NCBI GenBank assembly: GCA_001897835.1
Contig: MKUN01000022.1
Coordinates: 28,753 to 92,752, forward strand
Length of the DNA stretch: 64,000 nucleotides
Origin: Bacteroidetes bacterium 46-16
GTDB taxonomy: Bacteria; Bacteroidota; Bacteroidia; Chitinophagales; Chitinophagaceae
Direction: 5' to 3'
Within the stretch, counting starts at the first letter, position 1, and each line of letters opens with the position of its first letter. Both the position numbers and the translations under genes were made by a program. Under the pieces are notes generated by a model. The model was not told the origin of the DNA. It searched no databases and saw nothing but the letters and a program-made list of their open reading frames with translations. This document shows, piece after piece, positions 7,724 to 15,867 of this stretch.

Positions 7724-9343
7724 CTACCGTACAAGTGTAACATCGCCCTTACGAAAGATCTCATCGCCTTTGAGGCAGCGCAGCTTAACGAAATAATAAT
7801 AGGTACCTGCATCACAAATACGGCCATCGTAAGTACCGTCCCAGCTATGGCCAATGGCGGAAGTGTAAAAAACAGGCTGGCCCCATCGGTTGTATATCTC
7901 CATATGGAAGGATTGGAGCTCGCCGCTGATCACATTGAAACGGTCGTTCCGACCATCGCTATTAGGACTAAAGGCTGTGGGTATGGAAAGGATACAATTA
8001 CAATCGTGTTGCTGAACGCGGAAAGTATCTATCACATCGGGGCAGTGCCCGGTGGCCCTGACCCAATAGATCCCTGAGGTATTGACAGGCAGGGTTGCCG
8101 TAGTATCGCCATTGCTCCAGATGTAGCTGCTGTAACCGGGCGGCGCCTGTAATTGTAATGGATCGCTGCTGATGCAGGTAGCAGTATCCACCATATCGTT
8201 TTGCTGCCTATCGCCTGCTGGTACAGGATTGCCTAAGCCTACCTGGAAATGCATGTCGGGATCGGTGGAAAAGCTGAGACTTGTTACGTTACAGGCAGCA
8301 CCTTTTGCACCAGGATCGTTGATGCGTATCATGAGGTTTTCGTTGGCATGTGAGGTATATAGTTTACCGTCCGGGCCAATACGCAGGGTACCATAAGAGC
8401 CGCTATCACCTATTGGTGTGGCCGATGCATTAACGGCATCCATATCGGGCAGCAGGGAAAGATCATACTGTAATATATGCCCCATGAAAGGTGTGACATA
8501 AAGCTTATTACCGGTGGGAGAAAAACCGATGCCATAACCATTGGGCAAAAGCGAATCGAGGGCACGGGCATTACTGATGTGGCCGGTTGCATTGTCGAAA
8601 GAAAAGAGCTCAACATGCCCCCAGGACGAACAGGTAGCCAGCAGGCGCGTATCAGGCGACACTTTTAACTCCCCAAACATATAGCTATTAGAATCGGGTA
8701 CTGCTGAAGTAGTGGCATAAGAGGAAACCGGCACTGTATCAAGCCCCGAAGCGCTGATCTTGTAAGCAAGGAACTGGCCGGAGCCATAGCTATGCGTCAG
8801 TAACCAGTTGTAACAGCCCGCACCGGCAACAGCGTAGGCCTTCTCGGCCACATGCGACACCAGCTTCTTATTTTTCACGCTGCTGTCCACATCACCCAGG
8901 CCATTGTTGAGGCTCATATCAATAAGGTTATACCGTAGATACCCGGGATAAAAACCGGATGCGATAGACTCCACGCAATCAGTAGTGAACAGGTAAAATC
9001 TATTGGTATCGTCAATAACGGGTACTATGGTAACGCCCTGTGTAGAGGAGCCATAATTGATCGCCCAACCACCGGTATTGCCCAGCAGGCCATCGCCATG
9101 AGGCATAATGTTACCGTTACGATCCCATACATGATTACCATCGCTGTAAAAGAGCAGCCGGCCATTTGCATTGCAGGCCGCAGCCGCACCTTCGCTGGTC
9201 TGCATATGGGTACGTAACAACAAGGGTATACCGGTACTGAAATCAAGGCCGCAATTGATACCAAAGGCCCATATGTTATCCTGGCCTTGAGCATATACAG
9301 CAACAGGGAGCAGTACAAAAAATACAATACAGATATGTTTCAT
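7724..9343 (-). CDS. Secreted protein with T9SS type B (gliding-associated) C-terminal domain
   Basis: Exported cargo of the type IX secretion system. The N-terminus MKHICIVFFVLLPVAVYAQ is a Sec signal peptide; for that reason I start at 9343 and not at the in-frame ATG at 9382. The C-terminal 85 residues (IPTAFSPNSDGRNDRF, IYNRWGQPVF, WDGTYDGR, DAGTYYYFVK, KGDVTLVR) are the classic CHU_C/type B sorting domain. The middle reads like a beta-propeller (repeated NGRLLFYSDG, SPDTRLLATCSS, FSPTGNKLYV, IGPDGKLYTS), followed by a PKD-like stretch ending near FRVQQHDC. Likely a cell-surface or gliding-related protein; its ligand is unknown. Confidence 0.85.
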   Translation of the reverse strand: MKHICIVFFVLLPVAVYAQGQDNIWAFGINCGLDFSTGIPLLLRTHMQTSEGAAAACNANGRLLFYSDGNHVWDRNGNIMPHGDGLLGNTGGWAINYGSSTQGVTIVPVIDDTNRFYLFTTDCVESIASGFYPGYLRYNLIDMSLNNGLGDVDSSVKNKKLVSHVAEKAYAVAGAGCYNWLLTHSYGSGQFLAYKISASGLDTVPVSSYATTSAVPDSNSYMFGELKVSPDTRLLATCSSWGHVELFSFDNATGHISNARALDSLLPNGYGIGFSPTGNKLYVTPFMGHILQYDLSLLPDMDAVNASATPIGDSGSYGTLRIGPDGKLYTSHANENLMIRINDPGAKGAACNVTSLSFSTDPDMHFQVGLGNPVPAGDRQQNDMVDTATCISSDPLQLQAPPGYSSYIWSNGDTTATLPVNTSGIYWVRATGHCPDVIDTFRVQQHDCNCILSIPTAFSPNSDGRNDRFNVISGELQSFHMEIYNRWGQPVFYTSAIGHSWDGTYDGRICDAGTYYYFVKLRCLKGDEIFRKGDVTLVR

Positions 9344-9418
9344 CAAAGAGGTAAGCAAGTGTACCCGAAATAAACGAAACAAGACTGTATTTATTTTACC
9401 GGGCCTTGCAGGTAATCG

Positions 9419-10297
9419 TTATTCTACTACGAATTTGCCCGCCAGCGTACCGAAATGATAGAAGTAAATACCGGCCGCATATTCACTGCTGCTGATGGCG
9501 ATATCAGTATTACCCTGTACGGGATATTGATGCAGCAATACACCCCTGCAATCATATACCTGTACGTTGCCATCGGCTGCGGGATCGCTTATGTGGATGG
9601 TACCTGTACCGGTAAGCGGATTAGGATAAAGTGTAATCGTCGCTTTGTTTTCGCTCAACTCTTTTACAGCGAGCGTACTTTCAAGGCAATCGACCGTGTT
9701 GTAAGCGGGATTGTGGTACAACCATTCGCCATCCTGCCTGAAGCAGATGATGTTTTCGGCACAGTCGCAGGTGGGTTGCAACATGCCAGGACCCAGTAGT
9801 CCTCCTACCGATGAATTGCCCATGCCTTCTATCCATGCACCATAAATCCAGAAGTTGCCATCGTATGACTGGAAGTTGATACGCCTATGAAAAACGCCGG
9901 ACAGATCTACAGAATCGATAGAACTGACTATGCCGGCAGATCCGGGATCATAATCAACTGTATCGCCGGGCTGTACCATAAAGTCGTAGAGCATACGCTC
10001 GTGGCCTGCTGCAAAGTCGTAGAAATAGACACGCCTCATGCTATCTTCACGCAAGCCCCCCACACATTCTGAAGGCTGAAAGATCGTATCTGCAGATTTG
10101 AAGAGCCTGTGATAGTTGAGCAGATTTATCGTAGTGTCCTCGCTGGTGAGGCCATAGCAAAAGTAGGAGGGTGTAGTATCTCCATTGCCATGGCGTTGTG
10201 TCCATATAGTGTTAGATGTCGGGAATGGGATATAGCTCTGTGCCTGTGCAGAGATCGCTGCCACGAATAATATCAAAAGTATAAAAAGCCTTTTCAT
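9419..10297 (-). CDS. Secreted protein with T9SS type A sorting domain
   Basis: Signal peptide MKRLFILLILFVAAISAQAQ followed by about 190 residues of a domain I do not recognise, containing an odd cysteine cluster (PTCDCAEN, FRQDG). The last 75 residues match the type A Por secretion sorting domain: LYPNPLTGTGTIHIS, VYDCRGVLLHQ, AAGIYFYHF, KFVVE. So it should cross the outer membrane through T9SS and be surface-attached or released. It lies upstream of, and in the same direction as, another T9SS substrate, 75 bases apart, hinting at joint expression. Confidence 0.8.
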   Translation of the reverse strand: MKRLFILLILFVAAISAQAQSYIPFPTSNTIWTQRHGNGDTTPSYFCYGLTSEDTTINLLNYHRLFKSADTIFQPSECVGGLREDSMRRVYFYDFAAGHERMLYDFMVQPGDTVDYDPGSAGIVSSIDSVDLSGVFHRRINFQSYDGNFWIYGAWIEGMGNSSVGGLLGPGMLQPTCDCAENIICFRQDGEWLYHNPAYNTVDCLESTLAVKELSENKATITLYPNPLTGTGTIHISDPAADGNVQVYDCRGVLLHQYPVQGNTDIAISSSEYAAGIYFYHFGTLAGKFVVE

Positions 10298-10400
10298 ATG
10301 CAGGTAAGTTTAAATAATAGTTCGTAATGGTTATCAACAGTATTGACGTAAACTAAGGTCAAAACGTTAGAACACATTATTTGCCAGCGGCAAAAAGCCT

Positions 10401-11498
10401 TTAAACATTAAACCTGAAGTGGAGCACATCGCCATCCTGCACTATGTATTCCTTACCCTCTATGCGCAGACGGCCGTTCTCGCGACAGGCGGCCTCGCTG
10501 CCATATTTTACATAGTCGTCATAAGCTATGGTCTCGGCCTTGATGAAGCCTTTCTCAAAATCGGTATGTATGACACTGGCAGCCTGCGGGGCTTTCCAGC
10601 CACGGTGTATGGTCCATGCACGCACTTCCTGCACACCGGCAGTAAAGTAAGTGATAAGATTGAGCAACTGGTAAGTGGCACGGATGAGGCGATTGAGGCC
10701 CGGCTCTTTAAGGCCATACTCGTCAAGGAACACAGCTTTGTCTTCCTCGTTCTCCATCTCTGATATCTGGGCCTCTATATTGTTGTTCATCACGATAACG
10801 CCTGCGCCTTCTTCATTGGCGGCCTTTACCAGCGCTTCGGAGTATTTGTTGCCTGTCTGTATAGCGGCCTCATCAATATTGGCTACATAGAGCACGGGCT
10901 TTTGTGTGAGCAGGAAGAGATCGGCAATAGCCTCGAGGTCTTCACCCTCAAGTTGCAGGCCGCGTATGTTCTTACCCTGGAAGAGATGATCTTTACATTG
11001 CAGGAGCACATCGAGCACACGCTTTGCCTTGGGATCGTTCTTAGCTATTTTTTCGGTACGCTGTATCTTCTTCTCTACACTATCAAGATCTTTGAGCTGC
11101 AGCTCGGTATCTATTATCTCTTTATCGCTTATGGGGTTGATCTCGCCTTCTTCGCGTAAGATGTTCTCATCTTCAAAGCAACGGATGACATGCACAATGG
11201 CATCGACCTCTCGGATATTGGCCAGGAATTTATTACCAAGACCTTCACCTTTACTGGCTCCTTTCACAAGGCCTGCGATATCCACAAATTCAATAGTGGT
11301 AGGCACCACGCGCTGTGGCTGCACCAGCTCGGCCAGCTTTGCGAGGCGCTCATCAGGTACATCGACCTGGCCTACATTGGGCTCTATGGTACAAAAGCGG
11401 TAGTTGGAAGCCTGCGCTTTGGCGCTGTTGCTTACCGCGTTGAAAAGGGTCGATTTACCTACGTTGGGGAGTCCTACTATGCCTGCCTGTAAAGCCAT
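10401..11498 (-). CDS. ychF: Redox-regulated ribosome-binding ATPase YchF
   Basis: OBG-family P-loop NTPase that prefers ATP and binds ribosomes. G1 motif GLPNVGKST at 8-16, switch region with DIAGLVKGASKGEGLGN near 75-91, the altered G4 region, and a C-terminal TGS domain (TYFTAGVQEVRAWTI to the end, IVQDGDVLHFRFNV). Full-length at 365 residues, as in other bacteria. It stands alone with its own -7 box at 11519, and is bounded downstream by the T9SS cargo gene. Confidence 0.95.
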   Translation of the reverse strand: MALQAGIVGLPNVGKSTLFNAVSNSAKAQASNYRFCTIEPNVGQVDVPDERLAKLAELVQPQRVVPTTIEFVDIAGLVKGASKGEGLGNKFLANIREVDAIVHVIRCFEDENILREEGEINPISDKEIIDTELQLKDLDSVEKKIQRTEKIAKNDPKAKRVLDVLLQCKDHLFQGKNIRGLQLEGEDLEAIADLFLLTQKPVLYVANIDEAAIQTGNKYSEALVKAANEEGAGVIVMNNNIEAQISEMENEEDKAVFLDEYGLKEPGLNRLIRATYQLLNLITYFTAGVQEVRAWTIHRGWKAPQAASVIHTDFEKGFIKAETIAYDDYVKYGSEAACRENGRLRIEGKEYIVQDGDVLHFRFNV

Positions 11499-11518
11499 TT
11501 TACTTTAAAAATTTGGCG

Positions 11519-11526
11519 CAAAAGTA
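11519..11526 (-). promoter_or_regulatory. Putative -7 box of ychF
   Basis: The minus strand reads TACTTTTG, a full match to TAnnTTTG, 20 bases upstream of the ychF ATG. A -33 element is weak (ATTG about 22 bases further up). Confidence 0.4.
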
Positions 11527-11619
11527 TGTAAATAATAGCTAAATGGCTCAATACCCGGTGAACAATGCCATATGAGCATGCAAGCGCTTAATAATACCAA
11601 TGCCTGAAATGCAGCATGT

Positions 11620-12369
11620 TCATGACATCGGGTAGCCGGGTTTGGCTTTGCGCAGGGCCTCTGCCAGTATCCTGCCTACCTTCTCCTTAAGTGCGGGCAC
11701 ATCGGCAAGGGTGAGGCCATCCACTGGTATAGGATCAAGATAAATGGCCCGATTGCGGCCCGGCCACACTGCCCACCAATGGCTGTAATGCCAGCGGTCG
11801 ACCGTATCGGGGAAGATCATGGGGAAGATGGGCGTTTGCGCGTTGATGGCCAGCCTAAAAGCCCCATCGAAGAGCTCTTTTACAGGTTCTGCAGTTTCAT
11901 TGAATGTGCCTTCAGGAAAAACGAGCACAGAGCTTTCGTACTTCACAGCCCGCCACATGAGGCGCATACTACGCGCACGGTTGTGCGCGCTATCGCGCTT
12001 TACCATGATAACGATCTGCTTATAAATAAAACCCAGCAGGGGCATTGACGACATCTCCGCCTTGCCCAGTGCGCGGAAATACCAGGGAATGGCAGAAAAG
12101 ACCACTACAGTATCCATATAGGAGATATGATTGGCCACTATAACATAACGGCGTTGGGGTGGTTTTGGCCCCTGTATGCGCATAGGCATGCCCACTATCA
12201 GGAGCCAGAACTGCGACCAGGGCCTGATGATGCGCCATATACTGCGGCGCGCCCAGGCATTATTGGGAATGCTTACCGCAATAAAGAAGGGGAAAAGCAG
12301 GAGCAGGCATACCACAAAGGATAGTATGACCCATGCGGAGTAAAAAGGCTGCAATAGCTTACGCACCAT
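11620..12369 (-). CDS. 1-acyl-sn-glycerol-3-phosphate acyltransferase family protein (PlsC-like)
   Basis: Membrane-bound acyltransferase of phospholipid synthesis, converting lysophosphatidic acid to phosphatidic acid or doing a related acyl transfer. Motif I NHISYMD (NHx4D) near residue 82, motif III FPEGTFN near 150, and an N-terminal membrane helix (WVILSFVVCLLLLFPFFIAV). The length of 249 residues is standard. Its start codon sits 3 bases after the stop of the membrane protein at 12373, so the two are translationally linked. Several paralogues usually occur in Bacteroidota, some acting on ornithine lipids, so plsC itself is not certain. Confidence 0.85.
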   Translation of the reverse strand: MVRKLLQPFYSAWVILSFVVCLLLLFPFFIAVSIPNNAWARRSIWRIIRPWSQFWLLIVGMPMRIQGPKPPQRRYVIVANHISYMDTVVVFSAIPWYFRALGKAEMSSMPLLGFIYKQIVIMVKRDSAHNRARSMRLMWRAVKYESSVLVFPEGTFNETAEPVKELFDGAFRLAINAQTPIFPMIFPDTVDRWHYSHWWAVWPGRNRAIYLDPIPVDGLTLADVPALKEKVGRILAEALRKAKPGYPMS

Positions 12370-12372
12370 AAA

Positions 12373-12834
12373 CTATACGGACATGCCGGGAAACAATGGA
12401 CGAGCCACCTCGCGACCGGGCCATGGTATAGTGGCCAGTATAATGATCATGGCTATGAGCGTGAACCAAAAGAGGCGTTTGAACTTGGAACCATCGGGTA
12501 TGTTCTTTTTAGTGGCGCTGTAGCCAAGATGCACCAGGATAATGGCCACGAGCATGCCTACTGCATGCTCCACTGCAAAAAAGCGGTTATAATTGCTGGC
12601 CATAGCCGAGCCACCTGTAAGTACGCTCCACCAGCCGGCAAGCACGTACAATACAAGGCCGAGCAATAATTGTATATCACAGCATATCATCAGGAACAGC
12701 GCTATGCGTTTATCACCTTTGGCAAATGCTTTCTTACCGTTCATACCGCCGATGCCCTTTATTATCGCGAGCAATGCGAACAGCAATATCAACCACCTCA
12801 TTACATTGTGCAGATCAAGAAGCCCTTTTTGCAT
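12373..12834 (-). CDS. Small four-helix membrane protein, cytochrome-b-like
   Basis: A 153-residue integral membrane protein with four predicted helices: about 11-28, 45-68, 90-110 and 123-143. Histidines near helix ends (LHNVMRW at 8-14, FAVEHAVGM near 88, LVHLGY near 103) are placed as in small b-type cytochromes or DoxX-like proteins, which is why such proteins get annotated as cytochrome b family. Haem binding is inference only. It is the first gene of a two-gene unit with the acyltransferase. Confidence 0.65.
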   Translation of the reverse strand: MQKGLLDLHNVMRWLILLFALLAIIKGIGGMNGKKAFAKGDKRIALFLMICCDIQLLLGLVLYVLAGWWSVLTGGSAMASNYNRFFAVEHAVGMLVAIILVHLGYSATKKNIPDGSKFKRLFWFTLIAMIIILATIPWPGREVARPLFPGMSV

Positions 12835-12941
12835 GATATGAAAATTTGTAAGCTAAGGTAAGGGCTAAAGTCAAAAATCAAAAGGTAAAATTCAAAAAAA
12901 GGGTCCGTATCCGGTACATACCTGCCTAGCGATGTGCATTA

Positions 12942-13481
12942 TTACCAGTTCATCCTTTCCTTCAGCGTGCGGATATGCTCCATATGGTGGCGGCTGTGCC
13001 ATGCATACAGTGCAGCTACCTCCCAAAGGGGCACATTGCGTTTGTACTCCGGGTGATAATAAGTGCGCTGCCAGTCGGCCTCACTCATGCTGCGCATCAG
13101 GGCACCCCAGCGGCGATGCAAAGCATGCAGCAGGGTTACCGATACATTAAGCGGAACAGAAAAGTTATCAGGCAGTTCGGCCCAGGCAGCTTCCATGTAT
13201 GGCTTCACCTGGGGGTTGTCTTCGGTAAGAGCCAGTTTGAAGCGTACATAGGCATTCATATGACTATCGGCCAGGTGGTGCACCACCTGGTTAACTGTCC
13301 ATCCGCCGGGGCGGTAGGGCGTTTGCAACTGCGCTTCATCCAGGTTCTCTATCACTACATCCAGCCATGATGGCAATGCATCTATTGCAGCCATCCATTC
13401 CTGTAACAGCCCGGCATCATGGCTTGCAGGTTTTTCATATTTTCCAATGGGGTACTTGAGCAGTTGGAGGTCATCCGTCAT
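12942..13481 (-). CDS. DinB/YfiT-family metal-dependent transferase
   Basis: Four-helix-bundle protein of the DinB superfamily, YfiT/bacillithiol-S-transferase branch. Three metal-ligand histidines are visible: one in QVVHHLADSH near residue 67 and two in YAWHSRHHMEHI near 160-166. The opening YPIGKYEKP and the PGGWTVNQVVHHL motif are typical of the YfiT family. Members conjugate bacillithiol or hydrolyse small electrophiles; the substrate cannot be read here. Length of 179 residues is normal. Stands alone between the acyltransferase unit and moxR. Confidence 0.85.
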   Translation of the reverse strand: MTDDLQLLKYPIGKYEKPASHDAGLLQEWMAAIDALPSWLDVVIENLDEAQLQTPYRPGGWTVNQVVHHLADSHMNAYVRFKLALTEDNPQVKPYMEAAWAELPDNFSVPLNVSVTLLHALHRRWGALMRSMSEADWQRTYYHPEYKRNVPLWEVAALYAWHSRHHMEHIRTLKERMNW

Positions 13482-13565
13482 TTTGAAGCGGGATTTGTTA
13501 GCTATGAAAGTAAAAAATGTCCCGCACTTTTACAGTAAGGGACATTAATTCTATTGAGTTAAGTG

Positions 13566-13604
13566 CAGACCTCTGGAGATCTCTCTCATCGTTCGAAATG
13601 ACGA
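13566..13604. repeat. Possible dispersed intergenic repeat fragment
   Basis: The short gap between the YfiT gene and moxR contains AGACCTCTGGAGATCTC followed by TCATCGTTCGAAATGACGA. From memory, sequences of this pattern recur between genes in many Bacteroidota genomes. Only one copy is present here, so the call rests on recognition and not on repetition inside the window. Confidence 0.25.
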
Positions 13605-13607
13605 ATT

Positions 13608-14615
13608 CTATGGCACTTCCACAACATTCAGTATCTCGTTCAGGATATGCTCACTGGTAATGTTCTCGGCTTCGGCCTCATAGGTGATCCCTATACGGTG
13701 GCGCATGACATCGTGGCATATAGCACGTATATCCTCAGGTATCACATAACCACGGCGCTTAATGAAAGCATATGCTTTTGCCGCGAGGGCGAGGCTGATG
13801 CTGGCACGGGGTGAAGCACCATAACTGATCAGCGGTCTCAGCTTATTGAGCTTGTACTCTTCAGGGTAACGTGTAGCAAATACTATATCGAGTATATATT
13901 GTTCTATCTTTTCGTCCATATACACCTCGCGCACCAGGTTGCGTGCTTTGAGTATATCCTCTGGCGTTACCACGGGGTTGATCTTAGACATGCCCTGCGG
14001 GTTGAGATTGTAACGGATGATGTTGCGCTCTTCTTCCTGCTTGGGGTAAGTGATCACTACCTTGAGCATGAAACGGTCAACCTGCGCTTCGGGCAGTTCG
14101 TAAGTACCTTCCTGCTCTATGGGGTTTTGTGTAGCCAGTACCAGGAAAGGCTCTTCGAGCTTATAAGTACTATCGCCTATGGTCACCTGCCTTTCCTGCA
14201 TGGCCTCCAGCAAAGCACTCTGCACTTTTGCAGGTGCACGGTTTATCTCATCGGCCAAAATAAAGTTGGCAAATATGGGCCCCTTACGCACAGCAAACTC
14301 GTGGGCCTGCGGATTATAGACCATTGTACCGAGTACGTCGGCAGGCAACAGATCGGGCGTGAACTGTATGCGCGCAAAACGTGCATGGATGGCTGAGGCC
14401 AGCGATTTGATGGCAAGGGTCTTTGCCAGGCCGGGCACGCCCTCCAGCAATACATGGCCATTGGCCAGCAAGCCGATCAACAGGCGCTCAACCATGTGCT
14501 TCTGGCCCACTACGGTCTTATTCAGTTCCATACTCAGCAGATCGATGAAGGCGCTCTGCTGGTGGATGCGTTCATTCAATTCGCGGATATCGGGTGATGA
14601 AGAAGTTATTTCCAT
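13608..14615 (-). CDS. MoxR-family AAA+ ATPase
   Basis: Hexameric AAA+ chaperone-like ATPase. Walker A GVPGLAKT at 59-66, Walker B ILADEINRA near 110, sensor ATQNPIEQEGTYELPEAQ near 155-172, and the C-terminal lid domain. MoxR proteins usually work with a DUF58 and VWA-domain protein to mature complexes; none of these follows here, since the next gene downstream is the unrelated YfiT protein. So this copy appears to be separated from its usual partners. A -7 box lies upstream. Confidence 0.9.
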   Translation of the reverse strand: MEITSSSPDIRELNERIHQQSAFIDLLSMELNKTVVGQKHMVERLLIGLLANGHVLLEGVPGLAKTLAIKSLASAIHARFARIQFTPDLLPADVLGTMVYNPQAHEFAVRKGPIFANFILADEINRAPAKVQSALLEAMQERQVTIGDSTYKLEEPFLVLATQNPIEQEGTYELPEAQVDRFMLKVVITYPKQEEERNIIRYNLNPQGMSKINPVVTPEDILKARNLVREVYMDEKIEQYILDIVFATRYPEEYKLNKLRPLISYGASPRASISLALAAKAYAFIKRRGYVIPEDIRAICHDVMRHRIGITYEAEAENITSEHILNEILNVVEVP

Positions 14616-14643
14616 ATTTAGTTCGATAGTTCTGTAATAAGTT

Positions 14644-14651
14644 CAAAAGTA
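14644..14651 (-). promoter_or_regulatory. Putative -7 box of the moxR gene
   Basis: TACTTTTG on the minus strand, 28 bases above the start codon. TTTG-like words upstream occur at 6 and 12 bases, not at the canonical 17-23, so the -33 element is unclear. Confidence 0.35.
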
Positions 14652-14775
14652 TAAACTCAAAGGCAAAAAGAAATTACAACAATATACTTTTAACTTTTTT
14701 TAAAACCTAAGCCGGCCACTTTAAAGGGCTTTATGGATAAGTTGCTTAGTTTTGCATAAAATACGGATAGGGATT

Positions 14776-15102
14776 ATGGATAATATGGAAGAACGCTGGA
14801 AAGAGACCGAGCAAATGCTGACGGAACGTTTTGGCAAAGTGCCCGATATGGAGGGTATCCTGTTCCTGATCGGGGTAAACGAGCTGGGCAATGTACCCGC
14901 AAGGAAATTCAGCAAGGAGCAGAAACAAGACCTGATGCATGTGGCCGTATGCACACTATTAAGCCAGGCCGGGTATTATGAATTTGAAGGACGCGACCAG
15001 GATGGCTGGCCCCATTTTAAAGAAGTGGAACAAGTGCCGCTAACAAGCATGGCCGAGCAGGAGGAATTACTCAAGGCCTGTATCATAGAATATTTTGCGT
15101 AA
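14776..15102 (+). CDS. Conserved hypothetical protein, 108 residues
   Basis: Small acidic soluble protein without a named function that I can assign. It has helical character with WKETEQMLTERFGKVPDMEGILFLIGVNELG in the first 42 residues and ends with a helix EEELLKACIIEYF-like segment. Proteins of this size and pattern appear to be Bacteroidota-specific. I start at ATG 14776; an upstream TTG at 14752 would add eight residues. Divergent from moxR and convergent with the GLPGLI gene. Confidence 0.65.
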   Translation: MDNMEERWKETEQMLTERFGKVPDMEGILFLIGVNELGNVPARKFSKEQKQDLMHVAVCTLLSQAGYYEFEGRDQDGWPHFKEVEQVPLTSMAEQEELLKACIIEYFA

Positions 15103-15108
15103 ACCGGG

Positions 15109-15858
15109 TCACAGCGCACACCACCAGATATTACGGCTGGCCATTTTACCCCATTGTTTCAGGCTTTCCTGTAGTTTGCCTACCATCTCGCCCTGGTTCA
15201 TCTCTTTACCTTTCTCCTCCATTTCAAAATCCGAGTCTTTAGGTGGAATAAGCTCTACTTTGGTAGCTACCCATGTGGTATAAAGGCGGGGCACTGCCAG
15301 TTCCAGTATCATACCGGGCAGGCCGCTGAACATCTCCGGGCCGCCACTCACAGTGATATCTTCTGTGTAGAAGGCAACCACATAGACCGAATCGCAGATG
15401 ATGCTCACTGCTTTGCGGCACTTGTAGTTGGCTATGGTGCGCACCTCGTCCAATATCTTCCATTTCAGTACCCTCATACTATCATCAATATGAAACTTCT
15501 GATCGTACACCTGCTTATTGGCCGATACTTTGTGTGCATCCAGATCTGTTAGCACCACATTTTCAGCAGCAGGCCCGCCACCGAACATCTTAAACTGGTT
15601 CTCTGATTCGCGACCGGGTTTGTACATCACTTTATTGGTATTGAAGTACATATCAAAATAGGATGTGCTGAACTTGGGTGCTTTTGACTTAAAGCGTTCT
15701 ATCCAGGTAGCATTCTGCGCATCATCGGCCATCTCATCGAGCTGGCGATGGATATTCACTTTGCGCTCATACTCTATCTTGCCATAGGTAGTGAACTGCG
15801 CCTTTGCTGTAAGCGCAACAAAAAACATCCCTATCGTTATGAATAAAATCTTTTTCAT
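15109..15858 (-). CDS. GLPGLI family protein
   Basis: Exported Bacteroidota protein of the GLPGLI family (TIGR01200): signal peptide MKKILFITIGMFFVALTAKAQ, and the namesake motif as SGLPGMILEL near residue 180, after YKCRKAV with a conserved Cys. Function of the family is unknown. It lies 9 bases downstream of the large outer-membrane barrel gene and is surely co-transcribed with it, an arrangement common in the phylum, so it may assist or be processed with that receptor. Confidence 0.85.
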   Translation of the reverse strand: MKKILFITIGMFFVALTAKAQFTTYGKIEYERKVNIHRQLDEMADDAQNATWIERFKSKAPKFSTSYFDMYFNTNKVMYKPGRESENQFKMFGGGPAAENVVLTDLDAHKVSANKQVYDQKFHIDDSMRVLKWKILDEVRTIANYKCRKAVSIICDSVYVVAFYTEDITVSGGPEMFSGLPGMILELAVPRLYTTWVATKVELIPPKDSDFEMEEKGKEMNQGEMVGKLQESLKQWGKMASRNIWWCAL

Positions 15859-15867
15859 TCTTGTTAT

